DNA from: Chitinophagales bacterium
GTDB taxonomy: Bacteria; Bacteroidota; Bacteroidia; Chitinophagales; CAIODY01
Reading direction: 5' to 3'
DNA: 33,605 nucleotides
Assembly: GCA_947449695.1 (NCBI GenBank)
Contig: CANFST010000035.1
Coordinates: 1 to 33,605 of the forward strand
Below are positions 1 through 10,100 of this stretch, piece by piece. How positions within the stretch are numbered: position 1 is the stretch's first letter; each line of letters begins with the position of its first letter. Under the pieces are notes generated by a model. That model searched no databases. It had not been told where the DNA came from and saw only the letters and a program-made list of their open reading frames with translations. Both the position numbers and the translations under genes were made by a program.

Positions 1-161
1 AAAAGAGCTATTTCATTTTGTTGTTGTTCGATAATGGCTATTAGGTTTTGGCTGGTGTTATCGTGTTTTAAAATAATAATTTGTTCAGCAGCTACTGTGC
101 CTCTTACTTCTAAAGCATATTGTGGTGTGGTGGTGCGTATGCCTACGTTGGTAGTTGCAAT
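1..161 (-). CDS. Partial fibre/adhesin-like frame running off the left edge, start unclear
   Basis: Read leftwards on the minus strand, positions 161 to 1 are open in a frame different from gldE and give a peptide beginning IATTNVGIRTTTPQYALEVR. The pattern NVGIxTTxPxYALxVxG is a familiar signature of Bacteroidota secreted or tail-fibre-like proteins, where it precedes a repetitive or coiled stalk. The visible continuation is Gln/Glu-rich (IIEQQQNEIAL), which fits a helical stalk. The frame is closed by a TAA at 162-164, so the motif begins only five codons after a stop, and no ATG is visible. Either the gene starts at a non-ATG codon inside the end of gldE, or this is a frameshifted or truncated fragment. 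The stop of gldE (143-145) lies inside this frame. The motif is clear; the gene model is not. Confidence 0.4.
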   Translation of the reverse strand, partial: MATTNVGIRTTTPQYALEVRGTVAAEQIIILKHDNTSQNLIAIIEQQQNEIAL

Positions 162-1498
162 TTAGCCATTGGGCTTATTTCCACTTTCACTTTTGCAATT
201 CGCATTTTATTCATTTGCTGCACAGTCAGCTTAAATTGTTTGTATTGTGCAAATTCATTCAGGTGCGGTATTTTACCAAATAATTCTAAAAACAAACCTG
301 CCAGTGTATCGCTTTCACCTTTCACTTCATCAAAGGTTTCGGTAGGAATAGTCAAAACTCGGCAAACATCATTCATCAGCATCTTTCCTTCAAACACAAA
401 AGTGTTGTCATTTATTTTCTGGTAATTAAATTCTTCGCCTTCATCAAATTCATCTTTGATATCGCCAATAATCTCTTCTAAAATATCTTCCAATGTTACC
501 AGCCCGGTTGTTGCGCCATATTCATCTACCACAATAGCCAGGTGGCTTCTAAGCGATTTGAACTCTTTCAGTAAATCATCAATTTTTTTATTTTCGGGCA
601 CAAAAAATGGTGGTCGAATCAATTCGTGCCAATTAAAGTTTTCATCTTTATCTGAATGCAGCAATAAATCTTTAGTAAATAAAATTCCTTTAATCGAATC
701 AATATCTTCCTGATAAATGGGTATCCGGCTGTAACCAACTTCATTCACAAATCGTAATAACTCTTTAAAGTTAATGGTATAATCAGCCGCCACAATATCT
801 GGTCGGGCTTTCATAATTTGTTTGGCAGAGATGGTTCCAAATTTAGCGATACCTTTTAGTATGCTCATTTCCTGCTTGGATGTTTTATCGTGCAACGCCA
901 GATCTATCGCATGATTCAGTTCATCAGTATCTATTTCAGTTTGTTTTTTGCTCAGCAATTTTGTTTCGATAATATTCGTAAACGAAATTAAAATATAGCT
1001 CAATGGCGAAAATATTTTTGCCAGCAATTTCAATGGTAATACCATGAACAAACACACTCTTACATTCCGTTGCGATGCATATACTTTTGGTAATACTTCG
1101 CCAAACAGCACCAGAACAAAGGTTACAGCTACTATCTCAATAAAAAATTTCAGAACTACCGATTGAATATTGTAAGAGTTGATGATGGCATAAGTGCAAA
1201 CCACAATGCCAATATTCACAAAGCTATTCGCAATTAAAATAGTGGCTAATAATTTCCGGGGCTGCTCTAACAATACAATTATTGCATTGGCAGATGATTT
1301 ATACTTTTTTCGCAGCAGCGATAACTCTTTTGTTGTTAAAGAAAAGAACGCTACTTCGGCACCAGCCACTAATGCACTGAAAATGAGTAAGAAAAAAACA
1401 ATGGCATAAAAAATTAAAACCGAACTGCCAGCAGTGCTGGCCTGCAAAAGCAAAGTGCTTAATAAATGTATATTTCCCGACGGAGGTTGCGTATCCAA
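143..1498 (-). CDS. gldE: Gliding-motility-associated membrane protein GldE (CNNM/CBS/CorC family)
   Basis: This 451-residue protein has the order of the HlyC/CorC (TlyC) family. An N-terminal CNNM (DUF21) membrane domain occupies about residues 25-190 with several hydrophobic segments. A CBS pair follows at roughly 205-330 (ISAKQIMKARPDIV, then the region around VDEYGATTGLVTLEDILEEI). A C-terminal CorC_HlyC domain lies near 345-440. The family fits ion transport. In Bacteroidota the gldE branch sits beside ssb and is linked to gliding and T9SS function, and the ssb-gldE order is kept here. The usual downstream gldD is not visible; an unrelated fibre-like frame follows. The start is TTG at 1498. 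A TAA closes the frame 18 nt upstream and no ATG is near, and MDTQPP resembles the MDPxP start of family members. A terminator lies between ssb and this gene, so it may need its own promoter or read-through. Confidence 0.88.
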   Translation of the reverse strand: MDTQPPSGNIHLLSTLLLQASTAGSSVLIFYAIVFFLLIFSALVAGAEVAFFSLTTKELSLLRKKYKSSANAIIVLLEQPRKLLATILIANSFVNIGIVVCTYAIINSYNIQSVVLKFFIEIVAVTFVLVLFGEVLPKVYASQRNVRVCLFMVLPLKLLAKIFSPLSYILISFTNIIETKLLSKKQTEIDTDELNHAIDLALHDKTSKQEMSILKGIAKFGTISAKQIMKARPDIVAADYTINFKELLRFVNEVGYSRIPIYQEDIDSIKGILFTKDLLLHSDKDENFNWHELIRPPFFVPENKKIDDLLKEFKSLRSHLAIVVDEYGATTGLVTLEDILEEIIGDIKDEFDEGEEFNYQKINDNTFVFEGKMLMNDVCRVLTIPTETFDEVKGESDTLAGLFLELFGKIPHLNEFAQYKQFKLTVQQMNKMRIAKVKVEISPMAKLQLPT

Positions 1499-1514
1499 AA
1501 TGTAGTGGTTTCGT

Positions 1515-1555
1515 TAAACAAAAAGAGTTGAACAATTTTTACATCGTTCAACTCT
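1515..1555 (-). terminator. Intrinsic terminator after ssb
   Basis: A perfect 10-bp inverted repeat pairs 1524-1533 with 1546-1555 around a 12-nt loop. Read on the minus strand, the stem AGAGTTGAAC / GTTCAACTCT is followed at once by TTTTTGTTT, the U-tract of a Rho-independent terminator. On the plus strand there is no U-tract, so it acts on minus-strand transcripts. It lies in the 84-nt gap between ssb and gldE and should reduce transcription from ssb into gldE. Confidence 0.8.
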
Positions 1556-1582
1556 CACAAAGTTAAAAATATTTTTCAACAA

Positions 1583-2035
1583 TTAAAATGGTAAATCATC
1601 TGCTGGTCCATCATTACTCATCATGCTTTCAGCTGGTGCAGATGAAGATGTTGAAGATTGATTGTTGTTTTGATAACCACCACCTGCATTGCTTGCGCCA
1701 TCTTTGCCGCCCAACATTTGCATATTGTCAACACGGATTTCAGTGATGTATTTTTTCTGACTGGTTTCTTTATCATCCCAACTACGGGTTTGAATTTTTC
1801 CTTCTAAATAAACTGGAGCACCTTTACGCAAATATTTTTGAGCAATGTCAGCCAATGTCCCCCAAATAACAATGTTATGCCATTCAGTTCTTTCTTGTTT
1901 GTTGCCCATTTTATCTTTGAAAACTTCGCTGGTAGCTAATGAAAAATTGCACACCATACCACCGCCTTCAAATGAACGCATTTCAGGGTCTTTGCCCAAA
2001 TGCCCGATTAGGATTACTTTGTTTACGCCTCTCAT
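1583..2035 (-). CDS. ssb: Single-stranded DNA-binding protein
   Basis: This is a 150-residue SSB that coats single-stranded DNA during replication, recombination and repair and recruits partners through its C-terminal tip. The N-terminal OB fold covers about residues 4-105, starting with [20 protein letters not shown] and including the typical [22 protein letters not shown] stretch. A low-complexity Gly/Asn/Ser linker of about 35 residues follows. The protein ends in the acidic-hydrophobic tip PADDLPF, which is the conserved partner-binding motif. The length is normal for bacterial SSB. The ATG at 2033-2035 is well supported by family starts. Its neighbour gldE is the standard Bacteroidota partner. 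The upstream gene is an FN3 protein rather than the mutY often found there. A promoter-like element sits in the 73-nt upstream gap. Confidence 0.97.
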   Translation of the reverse strand: MRGVNKVILIGHLGKDPEMRSFEGGGMVCNFSLATSEVFKDKMGNKQERTEWHNIVIWGTLADIAQKYLRKGAPVYLEGKIQTRSWDDKETSQKKYITEIRVDNMQMLGGKDGASNAGGGYQNNNQSSTSSSAPAESMMSNDGPADDLPF

Positions 2036-2076
2036 GATTATATAATTTTTAGTTTGTTACGAATTTAATTGGATAA

Positions 2077-2107
2077 CGAAAATAATAGCAAATTTTCAAA
2101 ATGCAAA
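2077..2107 (-). promoter_or_regulatory. Putative Bacteroidota-type promoter of ssb
   Basis: On the minus strand a TTTG (2104-2107) is followed, after exactly 19 nt, by TATTTTCG (2077-2084). This matches the Bacteroidota -33/-7 consensus TTTG-N19-TAnnTTTG with one mismatch. It begins just after the stop of the upstream FN3 gene and lies about 41 nt before the ssb ATG. It would allow ssb to be transcribed independently of the long operon upstream. Confidence 0.5.
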
Positions 2108-2108
2108 A

Positions 2109-4100
2109 CTATTTTACCAAATGCCATTCGTTTGATGCTTGGCTTTCAGCATTTTTATTAGCGGCAATGATAGAATAAAACACCACTTCATCATTACTCA
2201 ATTTCGAATCGGTAAAAGTGAAAACAGTGCTTTTTACGCTGCCGATTTGTTCAGGTTTTTTGCCCGGTGTACGACGATAGATTTTGAATTCTGTAGCATT
2301 TTTAGCAATACATTCCCAAGATAATTTCACTGTATTATTTTCAAATGTTCCTTGCAAGTTGAACGGCGAAGCTAAGTTCAGATTCTCTTTTTTAACTTCG
2401 ACTATATTTGTTTTGCCATTTTTTTCATTCCCGTTATTTAAGAAAACTAATTGATACTGATAAGCAACATTTTGCTCAACAGTTGAATCGATAAAGCTTT
2501 TAGTTGTTAGGCTTAATACAGATTTATTAATTTTAACAAATGTTTTTTCATCTGATTTTTTGCGCAACAAGTCCATTCCAAAAACTCCATTTACCGATGA
2601 ATTAAAATTCCAACTCAACAAAAATCCTTTATCAATATTTGTTGCTGACAAAATTGTCATTGGCATTTGCAAATTCTTATTGCCATGAATTGCCTGAGTA
2701 ATAGCAGGTTTGCAGGCATCGCCCAAAATGTGACCATTAGTTTCTTGTTTGATGACATAACTATATGTAGCACCAGCAATCATATTTTTATCGTCATCCA
2801 AATAACTTTGAAGTGCTTCATTTTTGAAAGAAACGAAATCGCCCAACTGTTTAAACTCACCATCAATTCCTTCGCAACGATACACATAAAAGCCACGAAT
2901 GTTTTCGCCATTAGGAATCCAATACAACTGAACGCCTTTATCAGTGGGCTTTGCAAGCACTCTTAACGGAGGCAACGGTTTTTGTTTGCCGCTGCAAATT
3001 GCAAAAACTTTGTTAGTTGAAATTGTGCTTCTGCCCAATCTGTCAACCACTTTCAATGTATAAAAATAGCGTTGACCTGTTGCAATCGTTTTATCTATAT
3101 ATTGATTTTCCGTAGGAGAAACCGACATAATTTTCTGAAAGGGTTTTTCATAATCAATACCACGATAAATTTCAACAGCATCTAATTCTGTTGCATTAGG
3201 AATTTGCCAGGAAATTTTAATCGCTTCCAAACTATCCATAGTCATGGCTTTCAAGTCAGTTGGCAAATCGGCATCTTTTGCTAAAAGATTTGTCGACAAA
3301 ACTGTATCGGAGTGGATATTGTAATTGCCATAATTATTTGATGGAGAAATGCAATACCGATACATCGTTCCTTTATTCATCTTTTCATCTGTAAAAGCAT
3401 AAAAAATAGTGTCTTTCTTTTCATAAATATTTTTTGCAACAGCGTATTCATTCATTGTCCCTTTTTCTCCTTCACTTCTGAAAACCTTGAAATGATGAGG
3501 CTTTCTGTCTCTTACTGTTTTCCAGATGATAGTCGCTGCAATTCCATCTGTTGTTTGTTTCACATATTTTGGTTTGCGATAAGTCATCATTTCTGGATAA
3601 GCAACTTCGTTAGTTGTTAAACTTTCAATCACTCTTCCATTATCATCGACCAAAGAAATTTTGTAAACATATTTTGTGTTTTTGTTCGCTGTTTCATCTA
3701 ACAACAAAACTCCAAAACCAGCAGCTACATAATTAAAAGCTAAATGATGCTTTAGTGAATCCCAGCTTTTTGTGTGTTCAAATTTTAACCATGCATTTAA
3801 CAATTCAGGTTGCTGAACATCAACATTATAAGGCATTACAGCATTATTTGCTTTCTCAATAAATTCAGTTGATGTAGATGGTGTGGAGTAAGAAATTATT
3901 TTTTGAAAATTATTTTGCCCTGCCACCGAACGCTCCACAACATAAGCTGTAGCTCCTTTGTACGGATTTTTTTTATTTGCCGAATGCAATGTGTTTAGTA
4001 AATAGATCCCTTTTTCGCTGCCATAAGCATTTTTCTTTTGTGCAAAAGAAAATGAACTGATGAAACTGAAAAGCACTATGAATCCTATTTTTTTTATCAT
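2109..4100 (-). CDS. Exported fibronectin type III-like repeat protein (663 aa)
   Basis: The protein begins with a signal peptide (MIKKIGFIVLFSFISSFSFA, cut before QKK). The rest is a series of about six fibronectin type III-like domains of roughly 90 residues. Recurrent motifs are KISWQIPNATELDAVEIYRG, VQLYWIPNGENIRGFYVYRC, FLLSWNFNSSVNGVFGMDLL and VKLSWECIAKNATEFKIYRR, each followed by an F/Y-xY-x-L/V-type edge strand. FN3 arrays bind proteins or polysaccharides or act as spacers. No T9SS C-terminal sorting domain is visible; the protein ends in NEWHLVK. It starts 36 nt after the TANFOR-like giant with no terminator between them, so the two are probably cotranscribed and may act as partners in the envelope. 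The exact function is unknown. Confidence 0.8.
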   Translation of the reverse strand: MIKKIGFIVLFSFISSFSFAQKKNAYGSEKGIYLLNTLHSANKKNPYKGATAYVVERSVAGQNNFQKIISYSTPSTSTEFIEKANNAVMPYNVDVQQPELLNAWLKFEHTKSWDSLKHHLAFNYVAAGFGVLLLDETANKNTKYVYKISLVDDNGRVIESLTTNEVAYPEMMTYRKPKYVKQTTDGIAATIIWKTVRDRKPHHFKVFRSEGEKGTMNEYAVAKNIYEKKDTIFYAFTDEKMNKGTMYRYCISPSNNYGNYNIHSDTVLSTNLLAKDADLPTDLKAMTMDSLEAIKISWQIPNATELDAVEIYRGIDYEKPFQKIMSVSPTENQYIDKTIATGQRYFYTLKVVDRLGRSTISTNKVFAICSGKQKPLPPLRVLAKPTDKGVQLYWIPNGENIRGFYVYRCEGIDGEFKQLGDFVSFKNEALQSYLDDDKNMIAGATYSYVIKQETNGHILGDACKPAITQAIHGNKNLQMPMTILSATNIDKGFLLSWNFNSSVNGVFGMDLLRKKSDEKTFVKINKSVLSLTTKSFIDSTVEQNVAYQYQLVFLNNGNEKNGKTNIVEVKKENLNLASPFNLQGTFENNTVKLSWECIAKNATEFKIYRRTPGKKPEQIGSVKSTVFTFTDSKLSNDEVVFYSIIAANKNAESQASNEWHLVK

Positions 4101-4136
4101 AACCTATGTTTTATTTTTTTGAATTAGGAAATCTGT

Positions 4137-7100
4137 TTAATGAAAATGCAAATCTTTAAATTCTAATTTCACTCCATCACCTTTTTTGTAAGTAGCTGCT
4201 AATCTGATATCCATGCCCTTATTCCAGGAAGTGGTTTCACAAAACCAACCATCGCAATCACTATCACACAAACCCCCACCCACATAAGCAGAGCCTTGTA
4301 AATCTAAAAATACTTCACCTTGCATGGTGATGTTTGCATTCATAATTGCGCTCTTGGCATCGCTCATCATTTGAACTGGATTGATAGATGGTGATGGAAT
4401 ATTCAAATCAATATGTCCGTAAACACCAGCCCCACCAGTAGCTGACAAATCAGCACCACAACAAGCTATACCAATGCTTGCACCTGCACCTGCATGTATA
4501 TACACATAGGCTTGTCCACCTAAATCGTAACTAATTTTCGGATAATCCAAACTGATTCCTGTGTAAGAGTTTAAATGAATGGCATGCTCCAAAGTGCAAT
4601 GCACAATTGGGTCTAAATTGATATTGATTTGCGGAATAATCGGCACAGGCACTGCAGCTTCGGTGCAGAACAATGCACCTGTGTAGCTTCCTTTAGGGAA
4701 TGGGTCTGGCAAAACATTTTTATAGAAATATTGCGCCAACACATTTTGTATGTTGCCGCTAATCGTTCCTTTCCCAACGAAAAAACCACATTTACCACTG
4801 TTGACAGGAGAGTTTTGAATGTTAGTTGCAATTGCACTTCCAAACACATACCAATCGCCACCACCAAATTTCAAATCAACGTCGCTTGATAAATGGCAAT
4901 TACTTAAATCTTGTTCGATGTGCAAATTTCCGATTAAAGCTTTTTGCCCAAAGTCATAAGTGATGCTTCCAGAGCCTAATCCATCAACAGCCACATTCTT
5001 CACTCCCACTTTTTGATTGTCTGCTACCAAATCACCTTTCACAGTAAAGTTCATGTGCTTTTTCGCATCTGCAATTCCATCTAATCCAAATAAATCACCT
5101 TCAAAAGCAAAGTTGTTCCACTCAGTATTATTGCTCATAGTGTGCATGGAGCCGGTAATTTTTTCTAAACCTGAAGTTCCTCCACTGTAAACAAATTTTT
5201 GATTGGTGTTATCAACTGCAATAGTTGTTACTGCATTTGTTTTGGTTAGCGTAACTTCAAAAGCATAATTCACCGAAGAATTTTGGTCTTTAATTTTTCC
5301 ATGCAACACTAAATTATTGTTTTGAAATTCCTGATTAGACGAATTGAAATTCACAATCACTCCTTTGGTGTTTAAGCTTAAACCGCTGAATGGAGCATCA
5401 TTTGGCATCAATTTCAATTTCCCGTTGACAGCTTCATATCGCATTGTGAATGCATCAGTAAGTTCACTCATTTTCGGGATTTGCAAATCCAATTTTCCTC
5501 TGAAATTTATTGAACCAGTGGTAGCAAATGCCATTGCAGGATGAAATTTAGAAACGCTGTTTACTGTTACCCAAGGAGTAGTTTCGCTTAGCATAATTAC
5601 ATTTTCATCATCGCTTCCACGACTGTAAAGCGAAACATTTTTCAAATTGATGACATCATTGGAAGCTAAGCCAGGTAGGCCATTCAACGACGCAAGCACA
5701 TCTCCTTTTAACGGTAGCATCGAAAGTGACCAAGCACCATTTGTACCATAACCAACATCAAAACCAAATGAAACCGATGTATTGTTTTTATCTAAATTGA
5801 GAGGAATGTTACCGCCTAATTTTATTTTTTCGACATCATAAGTTCCATAAATAAATCGACTATAATCAATCAAAACATTTGTGGCTGGAACAGTTAAAGC
5901 CCCAGCAACAATGCTGCCTGTAGCATTTAATCCGTTAGAAGTTAATGTCCAGTCTTTCACTGCAAATTTCCATTTATCCATTGGGATAGTAAGGCTGCTA
6001 CCTGATGCACCATGTGTTTCATTTTTATCAATATCAATATTTCCAACATTCACATTGATGTCAGGTGAAGCTAATTGTGGAATGTTGGTGTGCAACATCG
6101 TGTTCAAATGCAAGCCGTCTTTATCAAATGTTGAACCTGCAACTTTTGCTTCACCAGCATATTTGTTGTGCAATAAATACCAAACATTTTTATAGTCCCA
6201 AGTACTTACTTTAAATGAACTGGTTAAAGAAGTTGGTGTTGTTCCATCGCTGTTGTATAAGTCCAAAAATTCAGCTACATCATAACCCAAAGTTTTTCCA
6301 TTATAGTTGGAGGTACTTATATACATTGAGTTTGCAGCATCCTTCACCGAAAAACCTTTTTTGAAATTTGCTCCGTCTATAAACAATGGGGACTGAATTT
6401 TCCCGGAATTATCACTCAATTTTTTTACAAACGCACCAAATGCAGAGTAAGAAAATCCACCATAACTATTGAACACTTTTATGTTTTTAGATTGTGTTGT
6501 ACTCCAGAAGTCATTCTTCGGAACAGCCAACGGAAGCCCATTGGCAGCTTTTTTTGAGGAAGCAACTATCTCAATATTTTCAAAATCGAAGTTGTTGTTT
6601 TTTATAGCATCGCTTGATGTAACCAACACACTTGGTATCGAAAAATAGTTATTCGCATTATTCACCAGCATACTTCCGCTAATGAAAATTTTACCAGTGT
6701 TTGGCCCAATTCCGAAAGTAATATTTTTTACTTCAATTGGGAAGCCAAGCAAAGATGATATATCCATCATGTCAAATCTTGAAACAGTTAATTTAATTTT
6801 TGCACCTTGATATGAACTCATATTCACAACTTTGGTGGAGCCAAAATAATTTTTCATTGTAGTTGGTGGAATGGCAACAATATTGTGTGTGCCATCGGCT
6901 GGAACGCCCATTAATTCGGCATCGCCATTAATATCTGTATAAGCAACGGGAACAGTAAATGGTAAATCTTCCACATAAATTTTCACATTCACAGCTGGCT
7001 GACCTTTATCTGTAACATGACACAAAACTTTTTTACAAGGTTTCAATTCGAAATTAAAAATGTTTGTGTACTTAGCATCATCATCAATACTCACAATTTT

Positions 7101-10100
7101 TGATTCGAAGCAACTGCCTGAAGTTTGTGATTCCAACTTCACTAAAAAAGTTTTTGCTGATGAAGCAAACTCTAATTTCGCTCTATGTACTGCATGTTTA
7201 GTCCCGTTGTTATCATTTTCCCATACAGTTTCATCAATTGAAGTTACTTGCTGTGAACCATTGATAATAGTAGCTTTTACAGGAATGTTATTCGCCACAT
7301 AGTCACTGCCAGGCGAATGAGCTTTGATAATGATGTGGTGCTGTCGATGTTTTAATTTGAAAGTAATTTTTGGTTGGTCGCCAAAGAAATTAATGTCTTG
7401 ATAAACTGTGAGAGGCTCGTATGTATCATTGTCATCAGGATAAGCTGTGAATTTTACCCCTTTGGCATAAGGCGCACTCATGGTGAGTGTTTGAGAAACC
7501 GGAAACAACGTTGGTACAAACATGTCCCCAACTTTTATTGAACCAAATGTTTCGTTGGTTTCACTCCAGCTAAAATCATCACCAACAACTACTTTTGCAT
7601 GAATAAAATTTCCGTCATCTGCATCTACTACTTTTCCTAAAACTGTTGCAGGCAACTCCATGAATATTTTACTTAACGCAGCTTTTTCACCACGTTTTAT
7701 TTTTGCGCCACCATTTACAAAAACCCCAGTTGGTGTAAATCCATTCTTACTAAAGAAAACTAATTTTCTTCCTGATTTTGTTTTGTCATTTGTATTCACA
7801 TTAAACTGAAACTTACCATTCATGCCAGTTTGCATCGAAGCTTCAGGCGTTGCACCATACTTTGAACAAATTGTTCCTTTAAACCATGCACCCGAAAAAC
7901 CATTGTTACCAAAAGTTGATTCGTTGACGGCAGCTTCAGGAATATCGTACACTTCAACCATTACACCTTGCAATGGATTAGTGCTGTAATTACTGTTTGG
8001 ATAAACAGCGCCCATTATAACTGGGGTTTGCGCCCAGGTATAAACAGATGTTGTTAGAGTAGTTTGATGTAAATCTTTTTGAGCGTTATATTCCTTGATG
8101 AATTGTGTGCTGTTCCAAAAAGTTTTTTGTTCGTTTTCATTATCATTAATAGCCGAAAATGCATTGATAATTTCGCTACTGTAATTGTCAAAACTTTGCT
8201 CAGTTGATTCAGTAAAATAATAATAACGGTCTTGTGCATTTTGCAAATCATTCAACACAACATGCTTAAATAAGAACTTTCCACCGCTTGTAGTCGTGGC
8301 TTCATCAATCACTTGATAAGTCAATCCATCAACGATTTCTTTTTTTGAAAGCCCGAATAATTTATTTTCGTTAATCGGAAAACCATCAGGCAATTTTTTA
8401 GGATTCACACACAAATAAACTCGTTCACCAGATTTTTTAATAGGGTTTAAAATTCCCCCAACATCATTTATTCCTAAATCGGTATTCACTGCTTTTAATC
8501 CATCCACTTGCACATTTGCTTCACGAACATTAGCTAACATGTCGCCCAAATCGTAGTTGTATCCCGGCTCTACGAGCAAATCATTATCAGGGCTATAATA
8601 ATATGGGCTTTGTACTTTGATTCGTAACACATAATATTCCTTTCCGCTTACAGGTTTTGCATTTCCATTTTTATCATAAAAATTGCCAGTTGAATTTTGA
8701 TATTGATTTACGCCGTTTTCACCCAATTGATAAAAAGTAGTGTTGCCAGTATTTAATGAAAATTGACCATCACCATCTGTAGTGCCAGCCGCAAAATCAT
8801 TGCTGTTGCCGTTTATAGGATATACAATGCCATCAGCATCGTTTTTAATTACCCATTGTCCAACTAATTTTATTGGCATATTCGCCAGTGGTTTTGCATT
8901 AGTCATGTTGGGTGAACCATCATCATTTGCAAAAACTCTTTTCAATTTTCCACTCACTGCTAACGACATTTGATAGGGAGCTAAATCCATTTCCTGCTCA
9001 ACATAATTTCCCATATTGATGTCAAACTGAAAATCTTGAAAGCAATCATTAAACGGGCAACTATTCCAAGAGAATTTGGTTGGTTGATACGCTACATTTT
9101 TTCCGTCAGTTGGTTTTGCATAGATGTAATAATTATCGCCTGCGCTCATTTCATCAGCTGGATATATGTTTTGAATTAAATCGTTAAAAGTCACACTACT
9201 ATTCATTTTGGCAGTTTTCTTAGCATAAACCAAATACTGACGTTTGTCAATAGTAATCAAAGAAGTTTTTCCATCGCTGCTGCACTCATTATCAGGTGCA
9301 CCAGAAGATTTTTTATATTTCAAAACATACACATCCACATCATAATTGTATGCACCTTGAATAGGAGTTATCTTTCCTGTGTAATAATTCTTTTGCTCAG
9401 CAAAATTTTTCAAATTCACTTTTAATGAATAATTTTTTGCTTGCTGATACACATTGGCATCGTCTTTCAAAATTTTTCCTTGAATAAAAAAAACTGTTCC
9501 GCCTGAATAATAATAAGGACTCCCATATTTCACCCATAAACCAGTTGCATAAGCCAAATGATGAGATTTTCCATCGGTTGCTTGTGCTGCGCCTAAAGAA
9601 AAAGTATCTAAAATTTTTGATTGAAATGAAGAAGGAATATCAAAATGAAAATTGCCAGCATCATCAGTTTTTGTGTGGGCAATTATTGCACCGCAATTAC
9701 TTGTTTGTGGATATTTCGGGTCGGGCTTGGTAGATAAAAGTGGAATAGATGAATTGCCCAATGAAGCCAAACTATCTACCATTGCATACACATATTTCCC
9801 TTTACTATCTTTACTTACAGCACGTTTCACTTTATATACTTCGCAGATTGAATACACTTCAACTAACTTAATAGAAGCATTTTTTAAAGGATAATTTTCA
9901 GGGCGATTATTATCATCTGTTGATGAATTTCCAAAACCAAATTTCTTGTTTCCTACTTTTTTCTTCTCTACAAAAAAATAATTTGCCTTGCCTGAAATGC
10001 TTGAATTTCCAGTATTAGTTTGAATATCTGATTTTGAAATTTGTGAAGAATCTTTCCCTGAAGATTTATAATCAAACGTGCAAACTTCACTCACCCCATC

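Noticed and set aside
4613-4889. Opposed open frames of about 85 codons on both strands inside the TANFOR giant
   Set aside because: They are shadows of the long coding frame, have no recognisable motifs or starts with promoters, and show unnatural composition.
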